The notes under the pieces: model-generated
Databases searched by the model: none
The model's input: only the letters and a program-made list of their open reading frames with translations
What the model was told of the DNA's origin: nothing
In this document: piece by piece, positions 32,893 to 42,130 of the stretch
Position numbering within the stretch: position 1 is the first letter of the stretch
Layout: every line of letters begins with the position of its first letter
Position numbers and translations under genes: made by a program
Assembly (NCBI GenBank): GCA_045638265.1
Contig: JAZUBA010000003.1
Location: 35,449-99,448, forward strand
Source: RGIG4140 sp045638265
Lineage (GTDB): Bacteria; Pseudomonadota; Alphaproteobacteria; CAAHEQ01; UBA3637
Direction of reading: 5' to 3'
DNA length: 64,000 nucleotides

Positions 32893-33939
32893 TTAGTCAA
32901 GTGAAATAGGCATGCCGAAATGGATAAAAATGTCATCGTTGTAAATTTTTTCCAATTCATTGACGTATTTTTCAATAAATAAAACATCACCGGGTTTAGC
33001 ATTGTACATTTCAGCAATCATTTGAATTGGTAATAGTTTTTCATTTGGACGGATAGGATATTGTTTTCTTAATCCATGTAATGCAATGGCATCGGTTAAA
33101 AGCATTTTGTTAACACGGGTAGCTTTTAAAACAATATCAGCTTTTTCTGCAAATTCCATTGTGTTTTTCCAGCCGTGATTACGAATGAATTGACTAAAAG
33201 CTTCGGCTTGGTCTGTTTGGTTGATAAAATTAACCCATTCCCGAAACGGCCAAGCCATAACCGTTGTTATATTATCGCCTTTGATGAAATCTCGTAATTG
33301 GCTGGCAAGTTCTATGTCTTTTTGATAAATAAAATCCGGCAAATCATTGAGTGTATCAATATAACGTTCAATTTCGCCTTGTTTAAATATGGTTTGTGTA
33401 TATGATTTTTTTGTTTCCTCGCTTATCGGAAAAGCTTCTTCCAATGTTTTTGCTTTGTAATCCAGATTGGGTTTGGTTTCTTCCGATGATAAAATACCGA
33501 TATCATCATAATTGACATTCCCGATAACATCTCGTATTTTTTGGGTTTCCGGTTGTTTCCATTCATCCGGATCTAAAAACGGATAAAATGATGCCGGTAA
33601 TTTATCCAAATACTTTTCGGCATATTCTTTAAGTTGCGGTGCAATAACTGTAGGTTTTTTGTTTTTCCAAATAATAATTTGCGGATGTGACGTGACTTTG
33701 TGTGGCACAATTCGTAATTCGTGAATCATCGGGATATAATATTGACGCTTCTCGTAAGGAATGTTTAACAAGCTGTCTAACATATAGTCGGCTGATTTAA
33801 AATATGCCTGGTTTTCATCATAGAGTGTTTGTATTTGTCGGGCATCAAATTTATCAGGTATTCTGATTTGTGCTGATGTCGGCATTGTTAAGCTAATCAA
33901 GGTAAGTAAAACAAAAGTGTTTAATATGTTTTTTTTCAT
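32893..33939 (-). CDS. Exported protein of unknown function
   Basis: 348 residues with a signal peptide (MKKNILNTFVLLTLISLTMP, cleavage near TSA-QIR). No family recognised. Conserved-looking stretches include LLNIPYEKRQYYIPMIHELR and ALHGLRKQYPIRPNEKLLPI. I chose the ATG at 33939 because GAAAGAAGA precedes it and it starts the signal peptide; a frame to 34002 adds a leader without a ribosome binding site. It follows a DUF4139 gene on the same strand and may be cotranscribed with it. Confidence 0.7.
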   Translation of the reverse strand: MKKNILNTFVLLTLISLTMPTSAQIRIPDKFDARQIQTLYDENQAYFKSADYMLDSLLNIPYEKRQYYIPMIHELRIVPHKVTSHPQIIIWKNKKPTVIAPQLKEYAEKYLDKLPASFYPFLDPDEWKQPETQKIRDVIGNVNYDDIGILSSEETKPNLDYKAKTLEEAFPISEETKKSYTQTIFKQGEIERYIDTLNDLPDFIYQKDIELASQLRDFIKGDNITTVMAWPFREWVNFINQTDQAEAFSQFIRNHGWKNTMEFAEKADIVLKATRVNKMLLTDAIALHGLRKQYPIRPNEKLLPIQMIAEMYNAKPGDVLFIEKYVNELEKIYNDDIFIHFGMPISLD

Positions 33940-34008
33940 TTGTCTTCTTTCACTATTATAATCTGATAAAACAATAGTAATAATTTTATATTCTTCTGTC
34001 AACAGATA

Positions 34009-35433
34009 TTAATATTTGCGATGAGATTGTTTGTTTTCAACGGCAACTTGATATGTTAACGTTGTTTCTTGATTGGCAGGAACATTAAAACGCCATTTAA
34101 CCCGATTGGCGGTTTCTTTGATATAATCCATACTTGTTTGAGTGATTTGCCAATCGCCATTGAAATTTTCATAAACAGTAACGGTTTTATCTTTGGTTGA
34201 ACCGTTTTTGAAAATAATTTCATACGTTTTAAATTGAGTGTCTCCGATTTGATTTTGTTTCGTTAATTTAGCATTTGCAAATATATCAAATGCTTCTCCC
34301 ATCGGTAATTTAACCGTTGCTTTGTTGGGTGTGTGATTGATAAAAGCTTCCCCAACATAAACAGATTCATTGTCTTTTGTGTTTTTATAAAAACGAATAA
34401 CGCCTTTGGGTAAAGCAATACCTAACGTATTGCCTTTGTTATTGTCAAATTGATAGACAACACGTGCTTTTATATTTTCTAACGGATTGGCATTATAGGG
34501 TTTTAATGCATTGTCAAAAACATAATCTTTTTGAACGGCAACATTGGTTTTACTCAATAAGGCGACTTGTTTTTCCTGTTTGGGTAAAACAGTTGTTTTT
34601 GACGGTAGTGTATAGACGTAAAAATCAGCAACATCTTCAACGGTTGGCATCGCTTCATCAAAAGAGTTTACCTGCATGGCATCAACAGCCATAGCTTTCA
34701 TCATTGAACGACGAACATGACGTACTTGTGCTACATCACCGGCAACCAGTTTTAAATCGGCATTTTTAAATGTACTGGATGATTGATTGTTGAGTGTAAT
34801 AAATCCATTTAATCCCATTGAATTTTCGTCTTCGTTTAAATTAGCAACATAATTGGCAGTCCAAGATAATCCTCTGGTTAAATAGCTTAATGTTAAATCC
34901 GTTTCTTGTTTTGATGGACTGTTAATATTCATATTTAAAGAGGGTTTTGAAATTAATCCTTTTGGTAAGTTATTGAGTAAAATAGTTCCTTGCGGATTGG
35001 TAACAATTTTGCCGTTTATTTCCAAAATCGGCTGATTGTTATTGTAAGCAATTAATTTTGCTTCTGTTTGTTGTTTTTCTCCCGTATTTTGATTAACAGT
35101 TTCCAATATAACGTTTTCACCGACGGATTTTGCCAATAAGGAGTTTGTGTCAATTAAGTCATAATTAAAGTTTTGTTCTGTTGTAACAACTGAACCACCT
35201 GATAATAAAGCGCTTTCAGGAATAATCATATCTGCGATTGATTCATACGATATATGATTTTTGCCTGATGTTAAATTGGTTGTACGGGTGTCATTAACCA
35301 ATGCAATATTAGCATTGTAAATTGTAACGTTTAAATCTTTTTGTTGATTTTCACCGATAACGGTTAAGGCATGTGCTGAAGTACATAAAAAAGTACTCAT
35401 AGCAAGTAATGTAATTGATGATTTTATTTTCAT
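34009..35433 (-). CDS. DUF4139 domain exported protein
   Basis: 474 residues with signal peptide (residues 1-22, ending AHA). The DUF4139 core is recognisable from SYLTRGLSWTANYVANLNED through ENSMGLNGFITLNNQSSSTF and the C-terminal immunoglobulin-like end ANRVKWRFNVPANQETTLTY. Such proteins are predicted outer-surface or periplasmic beta-rich proteins with unknown role. It sits between the DUF2207 gene (15 bases upstream) and the exported protein at 32893. Confidence 0.8.
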   Translation of the reverse strand: MKIKSSITLLAMSTFLCTSAHALTVIGENQQKDLNVTIYNANIALVNDTRTTNLTSGKNHISYESIADMIIPESALLSGGSVVTTEQNFNYDLIDTNSLLAKSVGENVILETVNQNTGEKQQTEAKLIAYNNNQPILEINGKIVTNPQGTILLNNLPKGLISKPSLNMNINSPSKQETDLTLSYLTRGLSWTANYVANLNEDENSMGLNGFITLNNQSSSTFKNADLKLVAGDVAQVRHVRRSMMKAMAVDAMQVNSFDEAMPTVEDVADFYVYTLPSKTTVLPKQEKQVALLSKTNVAVQKDYVFDNALKPYNANPLENIKARVVYQFDNNKGNTLGIALPKGVIRFYKNTKDNESVYVGEAFINHTPNKATVKLPMGEAFDIFANAKLTKQNQIGDTQFKTYEIIFKNGSTKDKTVTVYENFNGDWQITQTSMDYIKETANRVKWRFNVPANQETTLTYQVAVENKQSHRKY

Positions 35434-35448
35434 TTTATCCCCCTTTGT

Positions 35449-37101
35449 TTAATTTGATTTTTTATTTAGGCAATTTTGTTCAAAATGAGTTGTCCATTCT
35501 TTGTCAAAATTTAATGCCAAAGCATATGGTTTGTTTTTCATATAAAGAGCATATCCGGCTTGTTGTGTCAAGCCATAAAAACGATTTTTATCCAATAAAA
35601 ATAATTTAAAACGTTTGACTTCTTTTAATATGTATTTACGACCGATAAAATGCCAGAAAATGATATTAAATAAAACATAACAGCAAATAAGAATGCCAAT
35701 TTTACCACTTGATAACATAATATTATTATCTTGTGCAAAATAGACAACACCCAGACAAATTAAAGCAGATGTTAACCAATATTGTATGGATAAGCGTATA
35801 TAACGACAAATTGTGCAGATATATTTTCCACCCAATGAACGATAAAAACGTGTTTCATTTAAACGACATTCCAATGGTGTTTTTTTGTTTGTTTGATATA
35901 ATTCTTTAAATTGGTTCAATACATAGGGTGTTGGGGTTATCCAATATAAACGGTTTAATGTTAGTGGTGCAAAATGATAGATGTATTTTTGAATGTTTTT
36001 TTCTTTATAAAAAGCTAAAAAGAGTGCACATAATGTAAAATAAACAATCATAAATAAAATGGCACATAACATTGTTAATGTATGCCAATGTTTTTCCAGT
36101 TTATCTTCCAGTGTCAAAGGTGGAAATATGTTGGAATCAAACATAGCATATAAACCGATGTTTGCATAAGCCGGTAATGGATTGTTTAACACAAATGCGG
36201 TACTTCCTGAGGGATTTGTTTTGACTTCATAGGCTTTTTTGAGTGAAACATAATTTGTTCCGAATAAAAGGTCTTTTTCAAACAATGTTGTTTTTTTTGG
36301 AAATGCCAGATAAATACCTGTTTTGCTAATCGGCATGGCCCATTTGGTTCCTGTTACATTATAATGAATAAAAGCTTTGTCTTTATTAACGGTAATCCCG
36401 TCTTTTATTAAATATTTTAACGTAATACGATGTGATCCAGCTATTAAATAACCATCAAACGATAATTTAATTTCTTTGTTTTCGTGTTGTATTTTTGGTG
36501 TAACTGTTTGACCGTCAATTTGTGCGTTTAATAATGTAAATGATTCTGATAAATCGGTTATGTTGTGTGTTGTTAAGAGTGTTCTTTCAAAAGGAATGTT
36601 TTGTGTGTTAATAAAAGAGATATATTCTTCAACCATTAATTCTTTTGGCGAAGTAACTTGTATGAATGTATAAAAATCGGTTGTATGCGTTGTGTATATA
36701 TTATTTTGTTTTTTGCCGAACGGATTGGTATATTCAATTTCTTTTAACAAAGAAGATGAAGTGTTTGCAACAGGAACAATGGGTTGAACAGGTGTGTTCG
36801 TTTCAAACGGATTAAAATTATTGTCCGTAATTTGAGTTGTGCCAAATAAACGTTTTTTTTCTTCATCCATCCAACCGGATAGTTTATCTTTGGGTTTAGC
36901 ACCGACTGTTTCACCGATATAAACAAAAGGTGTGCCGGTATATTTATTATTCATCGGTTTGTTCCGATTGCTAATGTTAAGTAAATTTGATTCGTTGATT
37001 TTGGAAGGTTGAGCAAAAGCAATGTTCAGCGTGAAAACACATATCACACTTACGAAAATAACGAAAAAAAATGCATTAAAGTATTTCTTTAAACTATTCA
37101 T
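35449..37101 (-). CDS. DUF2207-like membrane protein
   Basis: 550 residues. Signal peptide (residues 1-30, ending AFA), then an extracytoplasmic domain of about 300 residues including FTLLNAQIDGQTVTPKIQHE and IAGSHRITLKYLIKDGI, typical of DUF2207/YciQ. Next are a membrane segment (HTLTMLCAILFMIVYFTLCA) and, later, a pair (IQYWLTSALICLGVVYFAQD; IGILICCYVLFNIIFWHFIG), with a cytoplasmic tail. Function unknown. It begins one base before nth ends and is probably coupled to it. Confidence 0.75.
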   Translation of the reverse strand: MNSLKKYFNAFFFVIFVSVICVFTLNIAFAQPSKINESNLLNISNRNKPMNNKYTGTPFVYIGETVGAKPKDKLSGWMDEEKKRLFGTTQITDNNFNPFETNTPVQPIVPVANTSSSLLKEIEYTNPFGKKQNNIYTTHTTDFYTFIQVTSPKELMVEEYISFINTQNIPFERTLLTTHNITDLSESFTLLNAQIDGQTVTPKIQHENKEIKLSFDGYLIAGSHRITLKYLIKDGITVNKDKAFIHYNVTGTKWAMPISKTGIYLAFPKKTTLFEKDLLFGTNYVSLKKAYEVKTNPSGSTAFVLNNPLPAYANIGLYAMFDSNIFPPLTLEDKLEKHWHTLTMLCAILFMIVYFTLCALFLAFYKEKNIQKYIYHFAPLTLNRLYWITPTPYVLNQFKELYQTNKKTPLECRLNETRFYRSLGGKYICTICRYIRLSIQYWLTSALICLGVVYFAQDNNIMLSSGKIGILICCYVLFNIIFWHFIGRKYILKEVKRFKLFLLDKNRFYGLTQQAGYALYMKNKPYALALNFDKEWTTHFEQNCLNKKSN

Positions 37102-37767
37102 TTATTCCTCTGAAATTTCATTTTTTAATTCTATTTTATCATCTGATTTGCAAACGGTGTATATCGGGCATTTTTCACAATAAGGTTTTCGTGCCGTACA
37201 GACATACCGACCATGCAAAACCAATGCTAAACCGACGTCTGATTTATATTCTTGCGGAACAATTTTATTGAGCTTTTGTTCAATATCTGCCGGTGTTTTG
37301 CCTGTACATATTTTTAAACGATGGCACAAACGGAAAACATGTGTATCAACACCAATGGCTGGTGCATGATATGCTATATTCAGAAAAACATTTGCTGTTT
37401 TGCGTCCGACTCCCGGTAAGGTAATAAGTGTTTCAAAATCAGATGGTACAATGTTGTTGTATTCATTTTTAATTTTATCGGCTAAAGCCATAATGGATTT
37501 TGTTTTATTGTTAAAGTAATTAATAGATTTGACGTAATCTCGTACTTTTTCATATCCGAGAGTCAGAAAAGCTTCCGGTGTATCAGCAACGGGAAATAAT
37601 TTTTCCGTAACCCGATTAACATTTTTATCTGTACTTTGTGCAGAGAGAATGATAGCCACCAATAAAGAAAAGTGATTTGTCCAATTTAATTCACAACGTG
37701 GATCAGGATAAGCCTTTTTGAGTGTATCAAACAAATTTTCCCGTTCTGTTTTTGTCATAAGAGTCAT
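37102..37767 (-). CDS. nth: Endonuclease III
   Basis: Bifunctional DNA glycosylase/AP lyase for oxidised pyrimidines. The helix-hairpin-helix is LPGVGRKTANVFLN with the catalytic Lys; the catalytic Asp is in AIGVDTHVFRLCHRL. The [4Fe-4S] cysteines are in CTARKPYCEKCPIYTVC (spacing C-X6-C-X2-C-X5-C). 221 residues. It begins 2 bases after ispA ends. Confidence 0.96.
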   Translation of the reverse strand: MTLMTKTERENLFDTLKKAYPDPRCELNWTNHFSLLVAIILSAQSTDKNVNRVTEKLFPVADTPEAFLTLGYEKVRDYVKSINYFNNKTKSIMALADKIKNEYNNIVPSDFETLITLPGVGRKTANVFLNIAYHAPAIGVDTHVFRLCHRLKICTGKTPADIEQKLNKIVPQEYKSDVGLALVLHGRYVCTARKPYCEKCPIYTVCKSDDKIELKNEISEE

Positions 37768-37769
37768 TG

Positions 37770-38657
37770 TTATTTCTCCCGATTTAAAATAAGTGTAATT
37801 AAATCTTGTAAAGATTGTGCCTCGTTTCCGAATATGGATAATGCTTGACGTGCCTGTTCAACCAATTTATTCATTTTTTGACGTGTTTGAGCTTCTCCGT
37901 TTAAAGATAAATAAGTTGATTTTTGTGCTTTTTTATCTTTGTGCAATGTTTTTCCGACAATTTGTGCTTTGCCGTAAACATCTAACAAATCATCAGTTAA
38001 TTGAAACAAATGACCTAATGCTTCGGCATATTTTGTTAACGCATCATATTGTTTTTGTTCGGCAGAAACAAGTAGAGCAGGGGCTTGACAGGCAAAACGA
38101 ATGAGTTCGCCTGTTTTTAATGATTGCATTTGCCAAATATCTTGTTCGGATAAAGTTTGTTTTTCGCCTGTTAAATCAATCATTTGACCACCAATCATTC
38201 CATTCACACCGGCACAGTTGGCCAAAAGGCAAATTAATTGACATTTTGTAAGTGGTTCAATCGGTATTTCAGAATCGGATAGAATTTCAAATGCTTTTGT
38301 GAGTAGTCCATCACCGGCAAGGATGGCGGTAGCTTCATCAAATTGCTTGTGATTGCTTGGTTTTCCGCGTCGCATATCATCATTATCCATTGCAGGTAAG
38401 TCATCGTGAATAAGTGAATAAGTGTGTACCATCTCCAAAGCACAAGCAATAGCGGTTAATGCTTTTTTATCAGCATTAAGCATATTTCCGATTTCAAATA
38501 TTAAAAACGGACGTAAGGCTTTTCCATCACTGATAGCCGAATAACGCATTGCTTCAATGACACGATTTGTTAAATCGTTCTTTTGTTTAAGATAATTTGA
38601 TAATGCCTCATTAACGATAAGTCGTGTTTGAGCAAATTTATCCGTCAAGTTTGTCAT
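37770..38657 (-). CDS. ispA: Polyprenyl (farnesyl/geranylgeranyl) diphosphate synthase
   Basis: Condenses IPP with allylic diphosphates. The first Asp-rich motif is LIHDDLPAMDNDDMRRGKPS and the second is FQLTDDLLDVYG. 295 residues from the ATG at 38657. This overlaps the xseB stop by 20 bases, as usual for xseB-ispA pairs; an alternative start at 38708 would overlap more. dxs, often next, is absent here. Confidence 0.93.
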   Translation of the reverse strand: MTNLTDKFAQTRLIVNEALSNYLKQKNDLTNRVIEAMRYSAISDGKALRPFLIFEIGNMLNADKKALTAIACALEMVHTYSLIHDDLPAMDNDDMRRGKPSNHKQFDEATAILAGDGLLTKAFEILSDSEIPIEPLTKCQLICLLANCAGVNGMIGGQMIDLTGEKQTLSEQDIWQMQSLKTGELIRFACQAPALLVSAEQKQYDALTKYAEALGHLFQLTDDLLDVYGKAQIVGKTLHKDKKAQKSTYLSLNGEAQTRQKMNKLVEQARQALSIFGNEAQSLQDLITLILNREK

Positions 38658-38892
38658 CAAAACTTTCAACTCCGACAGGTTTGTTTTTCTCAATGATGAG
38701 TAAATCAATTTTTGACTTAGCTGATTTTAATTTTTCGGCACAGTATTTTTGTAAAAGTGTTCCCCGTTCATAAATTTTAACAGCATCTTCTAATTTGATG
38801 CTACCACTTTCTAATTTGCGAACAACGATTTCTAATTCACTCATCGCCTCTTCAAAAGACATTTCTTCAATTGGTTTTAATGTTTCGGTCAT
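38638..38892 (-). CDS. xseB: Exodeoxyribonuclease VII small subunit
   Basis: 84 residues. The family signature SFEEAMSELEIVVRKLESGS is followed by IKLEDAVKIYERGTLL. Forms the XseA4-XseB24-type complex degrading single-stranded DNA. It follows the Cys/His-repeat gene without a gap and overlaps ispA. Confidence 0.93.
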   Translation of the reverse strand: MTETLKPIEEMSFEEAMSELEIVVRKLESGSIKLEDAVKIYERGTLLQKYCAEKLKSAKSKIDLLIIEKNKPVGVESFDDKLDG

Positions 38893-39414
38893 TTAATTTA
38901 TCTCCGTTTTTTTACGGCAACAACCACCTTTTTTCTTTTTACCACAACATTCGCCATCGTGAGCGTGTCCGCCACAACATTCGCCATCGTGAGCGTGTCC
39001 GCCACAGCATTCTCCATCGTGAGCGTGTCCGCCACAGCATTCGCCATCGTGAGCGTGTTCGCCACAGCATTCGCCATCGTGAGCGTGTTCGCCACAACAA
39101 TGGTGTTCTTTGGCTTCAGCTTTCATTGATTGATATGTTTCTTTGGATAAGGATTTTTCTTTAACATCCAGTTCTCGTAAAGCAATTTTATTGACAATGT
39201 CCCAAACAGCTTCCCGAATGTCAAATAGTTCTTGAATGGCATCAAATTCTTTTTCAACCAGTTCTTGAGCATCTAATAATGACATTAATTCATCTTGCAG
39301 TTCAAATGCTTTGGCAGAAACCAAACGCATTTCTTCAATTAAAATTTTTTTATTTTGTGCCGTTTCAGCTAATTCTGCCAAACGAGACAGTTTTTCTTCT
39401 ATAATTGTATTCAT
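38893..39414 (-). CDS. Helical protein with C-terminal CCGGHAHDGE metal-binding repeats
   Basis: 173 residues from the ATG at 39414, preceded by AAGGAGAAA. The first 120 residues are helical and acidic (EEKLSRLAELAETAQNKKIL; DAQELVEKEFDAIQELFDIR). The tail consists of HHCCGEHAHDGE followed by four more CCG[EG]HAHDGE units and ends in CCGKKKKGGCCRKK. The Cys, His and Asp density strongly suggests binding of soft or borderline metals (Zn, Ni, Cu), by analogy with His/Cys-rich metallochaperone tails; no family was recognised. It heads the xseB-ispA-nth gene string. Confidence 0.75.
   Translation of the reverse strand: MNTIIEEKLSRLAELAETAQNKKILIEEMRLVSAKAFELQDELMSLLDAQELVEKEFDAIQELFDIREAVWDIVNKIALRELDVKEKSLSKETYQSMKAEAKEHHCCGEHAHDGECCGEHAHDGECCGGHAHDGECCGGHAHDGECCGGHAHDGECCGKKKKGGCCRKKTEIN
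38941..39090. repeat. Five 30-base tandem repeats
   Basis: In-frame 30-base units inside the Cys/His-rich gene, about 93-100 percent identical to each other, encoding the decapeptide repeat. Near-identity implies recent expansion or slippage, so copy number may vary between strains. Confidence 0.9.
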
Positions 39415-39492
39415 TGTTTTTCTCCTTTCGAGGTAGTTTAAACAATTCTGTTCGTAATTACAAGAATTTTTTGCAAAAATATCACTTAAAAA

Positions 39493-39521
39493 TTGACTTT
39501 TTTTCATAAAAAAGTTAATAT
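39493..39521 (+). promoter_or_regulatory. Candidate promoter of the tolC-macAB operon
   Basis: TTGACT (39493-39498), 17-base spacer, TAATAT (39516-39521), 66 bases before tolC. Confidence 0.45.
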
Positions 39522-39587
39522 TCATTGAAAATAAATGAACAATTTAAAATTTTATTCGTTTAAACAAAATGAAATGAGGAGAATATT

Positions 39588-40949
39588 ATGCAGTCAAAAT
39601 TAATAAATATTTTATTTGCCGGTTGTGCTTTGTGGGTTGGATTGTCCGTTTCGCCAGCTTTAGCTTTGGATCCTTTTTCTGTTTATCGGGCAAATGCACC
39701 AAAAGATTGTGTAGATAAGGATATCGGTAAAGGATCATTGGGTTTGTCTGAATTAATTGAAATCGGTTTGTGTAATAATCCGGCTTTAAATCGGGATTAT
39801 ATGAGCTTAAAAGCCTCTGAAGCTGCTTTGGGTAAATCAAAATCAGAATATTTGCCTTCTGTTACAGCTTCTGCTGATTTGAGCGATTCGTATTCCAAAC
39901 AGGAAGATAATAAAAGAATTAAAAAGAATCCGTTAGGCGGAAACGTCGCTTTATCATGGTTGCTTTATGATTTTGGCGGACGGGGAGCCAGAGTTGAACG
40001 GGAAAAAGAATATTTAAATAATGCTCAATTTTCTTATAATGCTGTTTTAAATAATACCATTTTATCCATTCATACGGCTTATTTAGAATTATTAAGCAGT
40101 GAAGAAGTTTTAAAAAGTGCCAAGACAAGTGAAGCCAGTTATAAAAAATCGTATGAAGAATCATCAAAACGCTATGAATTGGGTTTGGTTTCGTTAAGTG
40201 ATAAATTGCAAGCGCAAACGAGTTATGAACAATCAAAACTAGAAGTTGTAACGGCTGAAAATAAAGTCAAACAAAATCAGGGTAATTTGGCTGTATTGCT
40301 TAATTTATCTCCTGATGTAACGTTTAATTTAAAGAGCCCGTCTAAAAAAGAAGGGTTTGAAAAATTGCAATCCGGAGACATGTCTGTTCAAAAATTAATG
40401 GAAACGGCGTTATCGTTACGTCCGGAAATTAAAAGTGCCGAAAGTAGTGCTAAAGCAGCCAAAGAAGGAATTGATGTCGCTAAATCTTTGCGTTATCCGA
40501 GTATTAAAGCTACCGGTCGTTTAGGATATGATGACGATTGGAAATATAACAGTCCGTACCAATATGGTTCATCTGTCGGTGTTGGTGTATCAGTTCCTTT
40601 ATTTACGGGTTTTTCAAACACATATGGTATTGCACAGGCAAAATATCAATATCAACAAGCACAATTTGGGGTGGAAGATACCAAGGAAAGTGTTAAAAAT
40701 GAAGTGTGGAGCGCTTATCAAAATTACAAAACAGCTGTTATAGCACATGATATCAGTCAAAAAGTGCTAGATAGTGCAGAAGAAGCCGAACGGGTTGCTT
40801 TTGCTATGTATCAGGTCGGTAAAGGAGATATTTTGAATTTGTTAACTGCCAGTGCTAATTTGGCATCGGCTCGCAAAGAAGTAATTGTCGCCTTTTATTC
40901 TGTTTTAAAAAGTAAATCAAATCTTTATCGTGCAGTCGGGAGTTTTTAA
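39588..40949 (+). CDS. tolC: TolC family outer-membrane efflux protein
   Basis: 453 residues with signal peptide (residues 1-26, ending ALA). Two OEP repeats of long helices are seen (for example SYKKSYEESSKRYELGLVSL and YQQAQFGVEDTKESVKNEVW). The family GLVS..D/L and GKGDILNLLTA turns are present. Forms the trimeric exit duct for the adaptor and ABC transporter encoded next. AGGAGAATATT precedes the ATG, and the stop overlaps the adaptor ATG by one base. Confidence 0.9.
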   Translation: MQSKLINILFAGCALWVGLSVSPALALDPFSVYRANAPKDCVDKDIGKGSLGLSELIEIGLCNNPALNRDYMSLKASEAALGKSKSEYLPSVTASADLSDSYSKQEDNKRIKKNPLGGNVALSWLLYDFGGRGARVEREKEYLNNAQFSYNAVLNNTILSIHTAYLELLSSEEVLKSAKTSEASYKKSYEESSKRYELGLVSLSDKLQAQTSYEQSKLEVVTAENKVKQNQGNLAVLLNLSPDVTFNLKSPSKKEGFEKLQSGDMSVQKLMETALSLRPEIKSAESSAKAAKEGIDVAKSLRYPSIKATGRLGYDDDWKYNSPYQYGSSVGVGVSVPLFTGFSNTYGIAQAKYQYQQAQFGVEDTKESVKNEVWSAYQNYKTAVIAHDISQKVLDSAEEAERVAFAMYQVGKGDILNLLTASANLASARKEVIVAFYSVLKSKSNLYRAVGSF

Positions 40950-42130
40950 TGACAATAGAACAAAATACATCTGCTCAAAAACATATTATCAAAAAATCCA
41001 TTCAGGCACTTTGGCAACGTAAAAAAATTCGTTATACGTTATTCATTGTGCTGATATTGGGTGGATTGTTTTTAAGTATGGGAAAAAAAGAGGGTATCTC
41101 TCCGAAAGATTTTGAACAGACACGCATTGAACGGGGAAATATTGTTGAAGTCGTTACGGCGTCGGGTAAAATTCAACCGATTAATACGGTTAGTGTCGGT
41201 ACGCAGATTTCCGGCATTGTAGAGCAGGTATTGGTTGATTATAATGATGAGGTTAAAGAAGGACAATTATTGGCCCGTTTGGATACAGCTCTTTTAACCG
41301 AATCTAAAAATGATGCACAGGCTCGTTTGGCATTAGCAACAGCAAAACAAAAAATTGCTAAATTAAATTACGACAGATATGCAAAGCTTTATAAAGAAAA
41401 ATTAATTGCAAAAGCAACGTTAGAAGAGGCCGAAATTGCGTTGGCAGTTGCTGATACTGATATTTTGACGGCAACGGCTGATGTAAATAAAGCCGAACGT
41501 AATTACGGTTACGCACAAATTACATCTCCGGTATCAGGGACGGTGATTACAAAAGAAGTAGAGCAAGGACAAACCGTTGCTGCCAGTTATCAAACACCGA
41601 CATTGTTCTCTATTGCCGAAGATTTATCTAAAATGCAGATTGAAGCCAGTATTGCCGAAGCAGATATTGGTTCTATTAAATCAGATATGGCTGTTACATT
41701 TACGGTAGATGCATATCCGAATGATGTGTTTGACGGTAAAGTGAAACAAGTCCGTTTATCTCCGACGGAAGATTCTAATGTTGTGATGTATACGGTTGTT
41801 ATTGATGTAGATAATTCTTCACGCAAATTGCTCCCAGGTATGACAGCTTTTGTTAGTATTGTTGTTAATTCAGCAGATGATGTTTTACGTTTGCCGACCA
41901 GTGCTTTACAATTTAAGCCGAATGCTCGTTTACGTCAAATGATTGAGAAAAAACAGATAGATTTAAAACCAACACAAGCAATGGTTTATCAATTTAAAGA
42001 GGGTAAATTACAACCTGTTGTTTTTGAACGGGGTATTTCCAATGCTTCACATATTGAAGTCAAATCAGGATTTAAAGAAGGTGATAAGGTTGTTACCGAA
42101 TTTTTACAACGAATGGGTGGTAAAAGATAA
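40949..42130 (+). CDS. macA: MacA-like periplasmic adaptor (membrane fusion protein)
   Basis: 393 residues. A single N-terminal membrane helix (IRYTLFIVLILGGLFLSMG) is followed by the lipoyl halves (VEVVTASGKIQPINTVSVGT and ITSPVSGTVITKEVEQGQTV) and a helical hairpin between them. The beta-barrel and membrane-proximal domains complete it (GVSN-like GISNASHIEVKSGFKEGDKV). Links the MacB-type ABC transporter to the TolC homologue. Both ends overlap neighbours by one base. Confidence 0.88.
   Translation: MTIEQNTSAQKHIIKKSIQALWQRKKIRYTLFIVLILGGLFLSMGKKEGISPKDFEQTRIERGNIVEVVTASGKIQPINTVSVGTQISGIVEQVLVDYNDEVKEGQLLARLDTALLTESKNDAQARLALATAKQKIAKLNYDRYAKLYKEKLIAKATLEEAEIALAVADTDILTATADVNKAERNYGYAQITSPVSGTVITKEVEQGQTVAASYQTPTLFSIAEDLSKMQIEASIAEADIGSIKSDMAVTFTVDAYPNDVFDGKVKQVRLSPTEDSNVVMYTVVIDVDNSSRKLLPGMTAFVSIVVNSADDVLRLPTSALQFKPNARLRQMIEKKQIDLKPTQAMVYQFKEGKLQPVVFERGISNASHIEVKSGFKEGDKVVTEFLQRMGGKR

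Noticed and set aside
38871..39164. Plus-strand frame of HRERVRHS repeats
   Set aside because: Shadow of the 30-base repeats of the minus-strand Cys/His gene.
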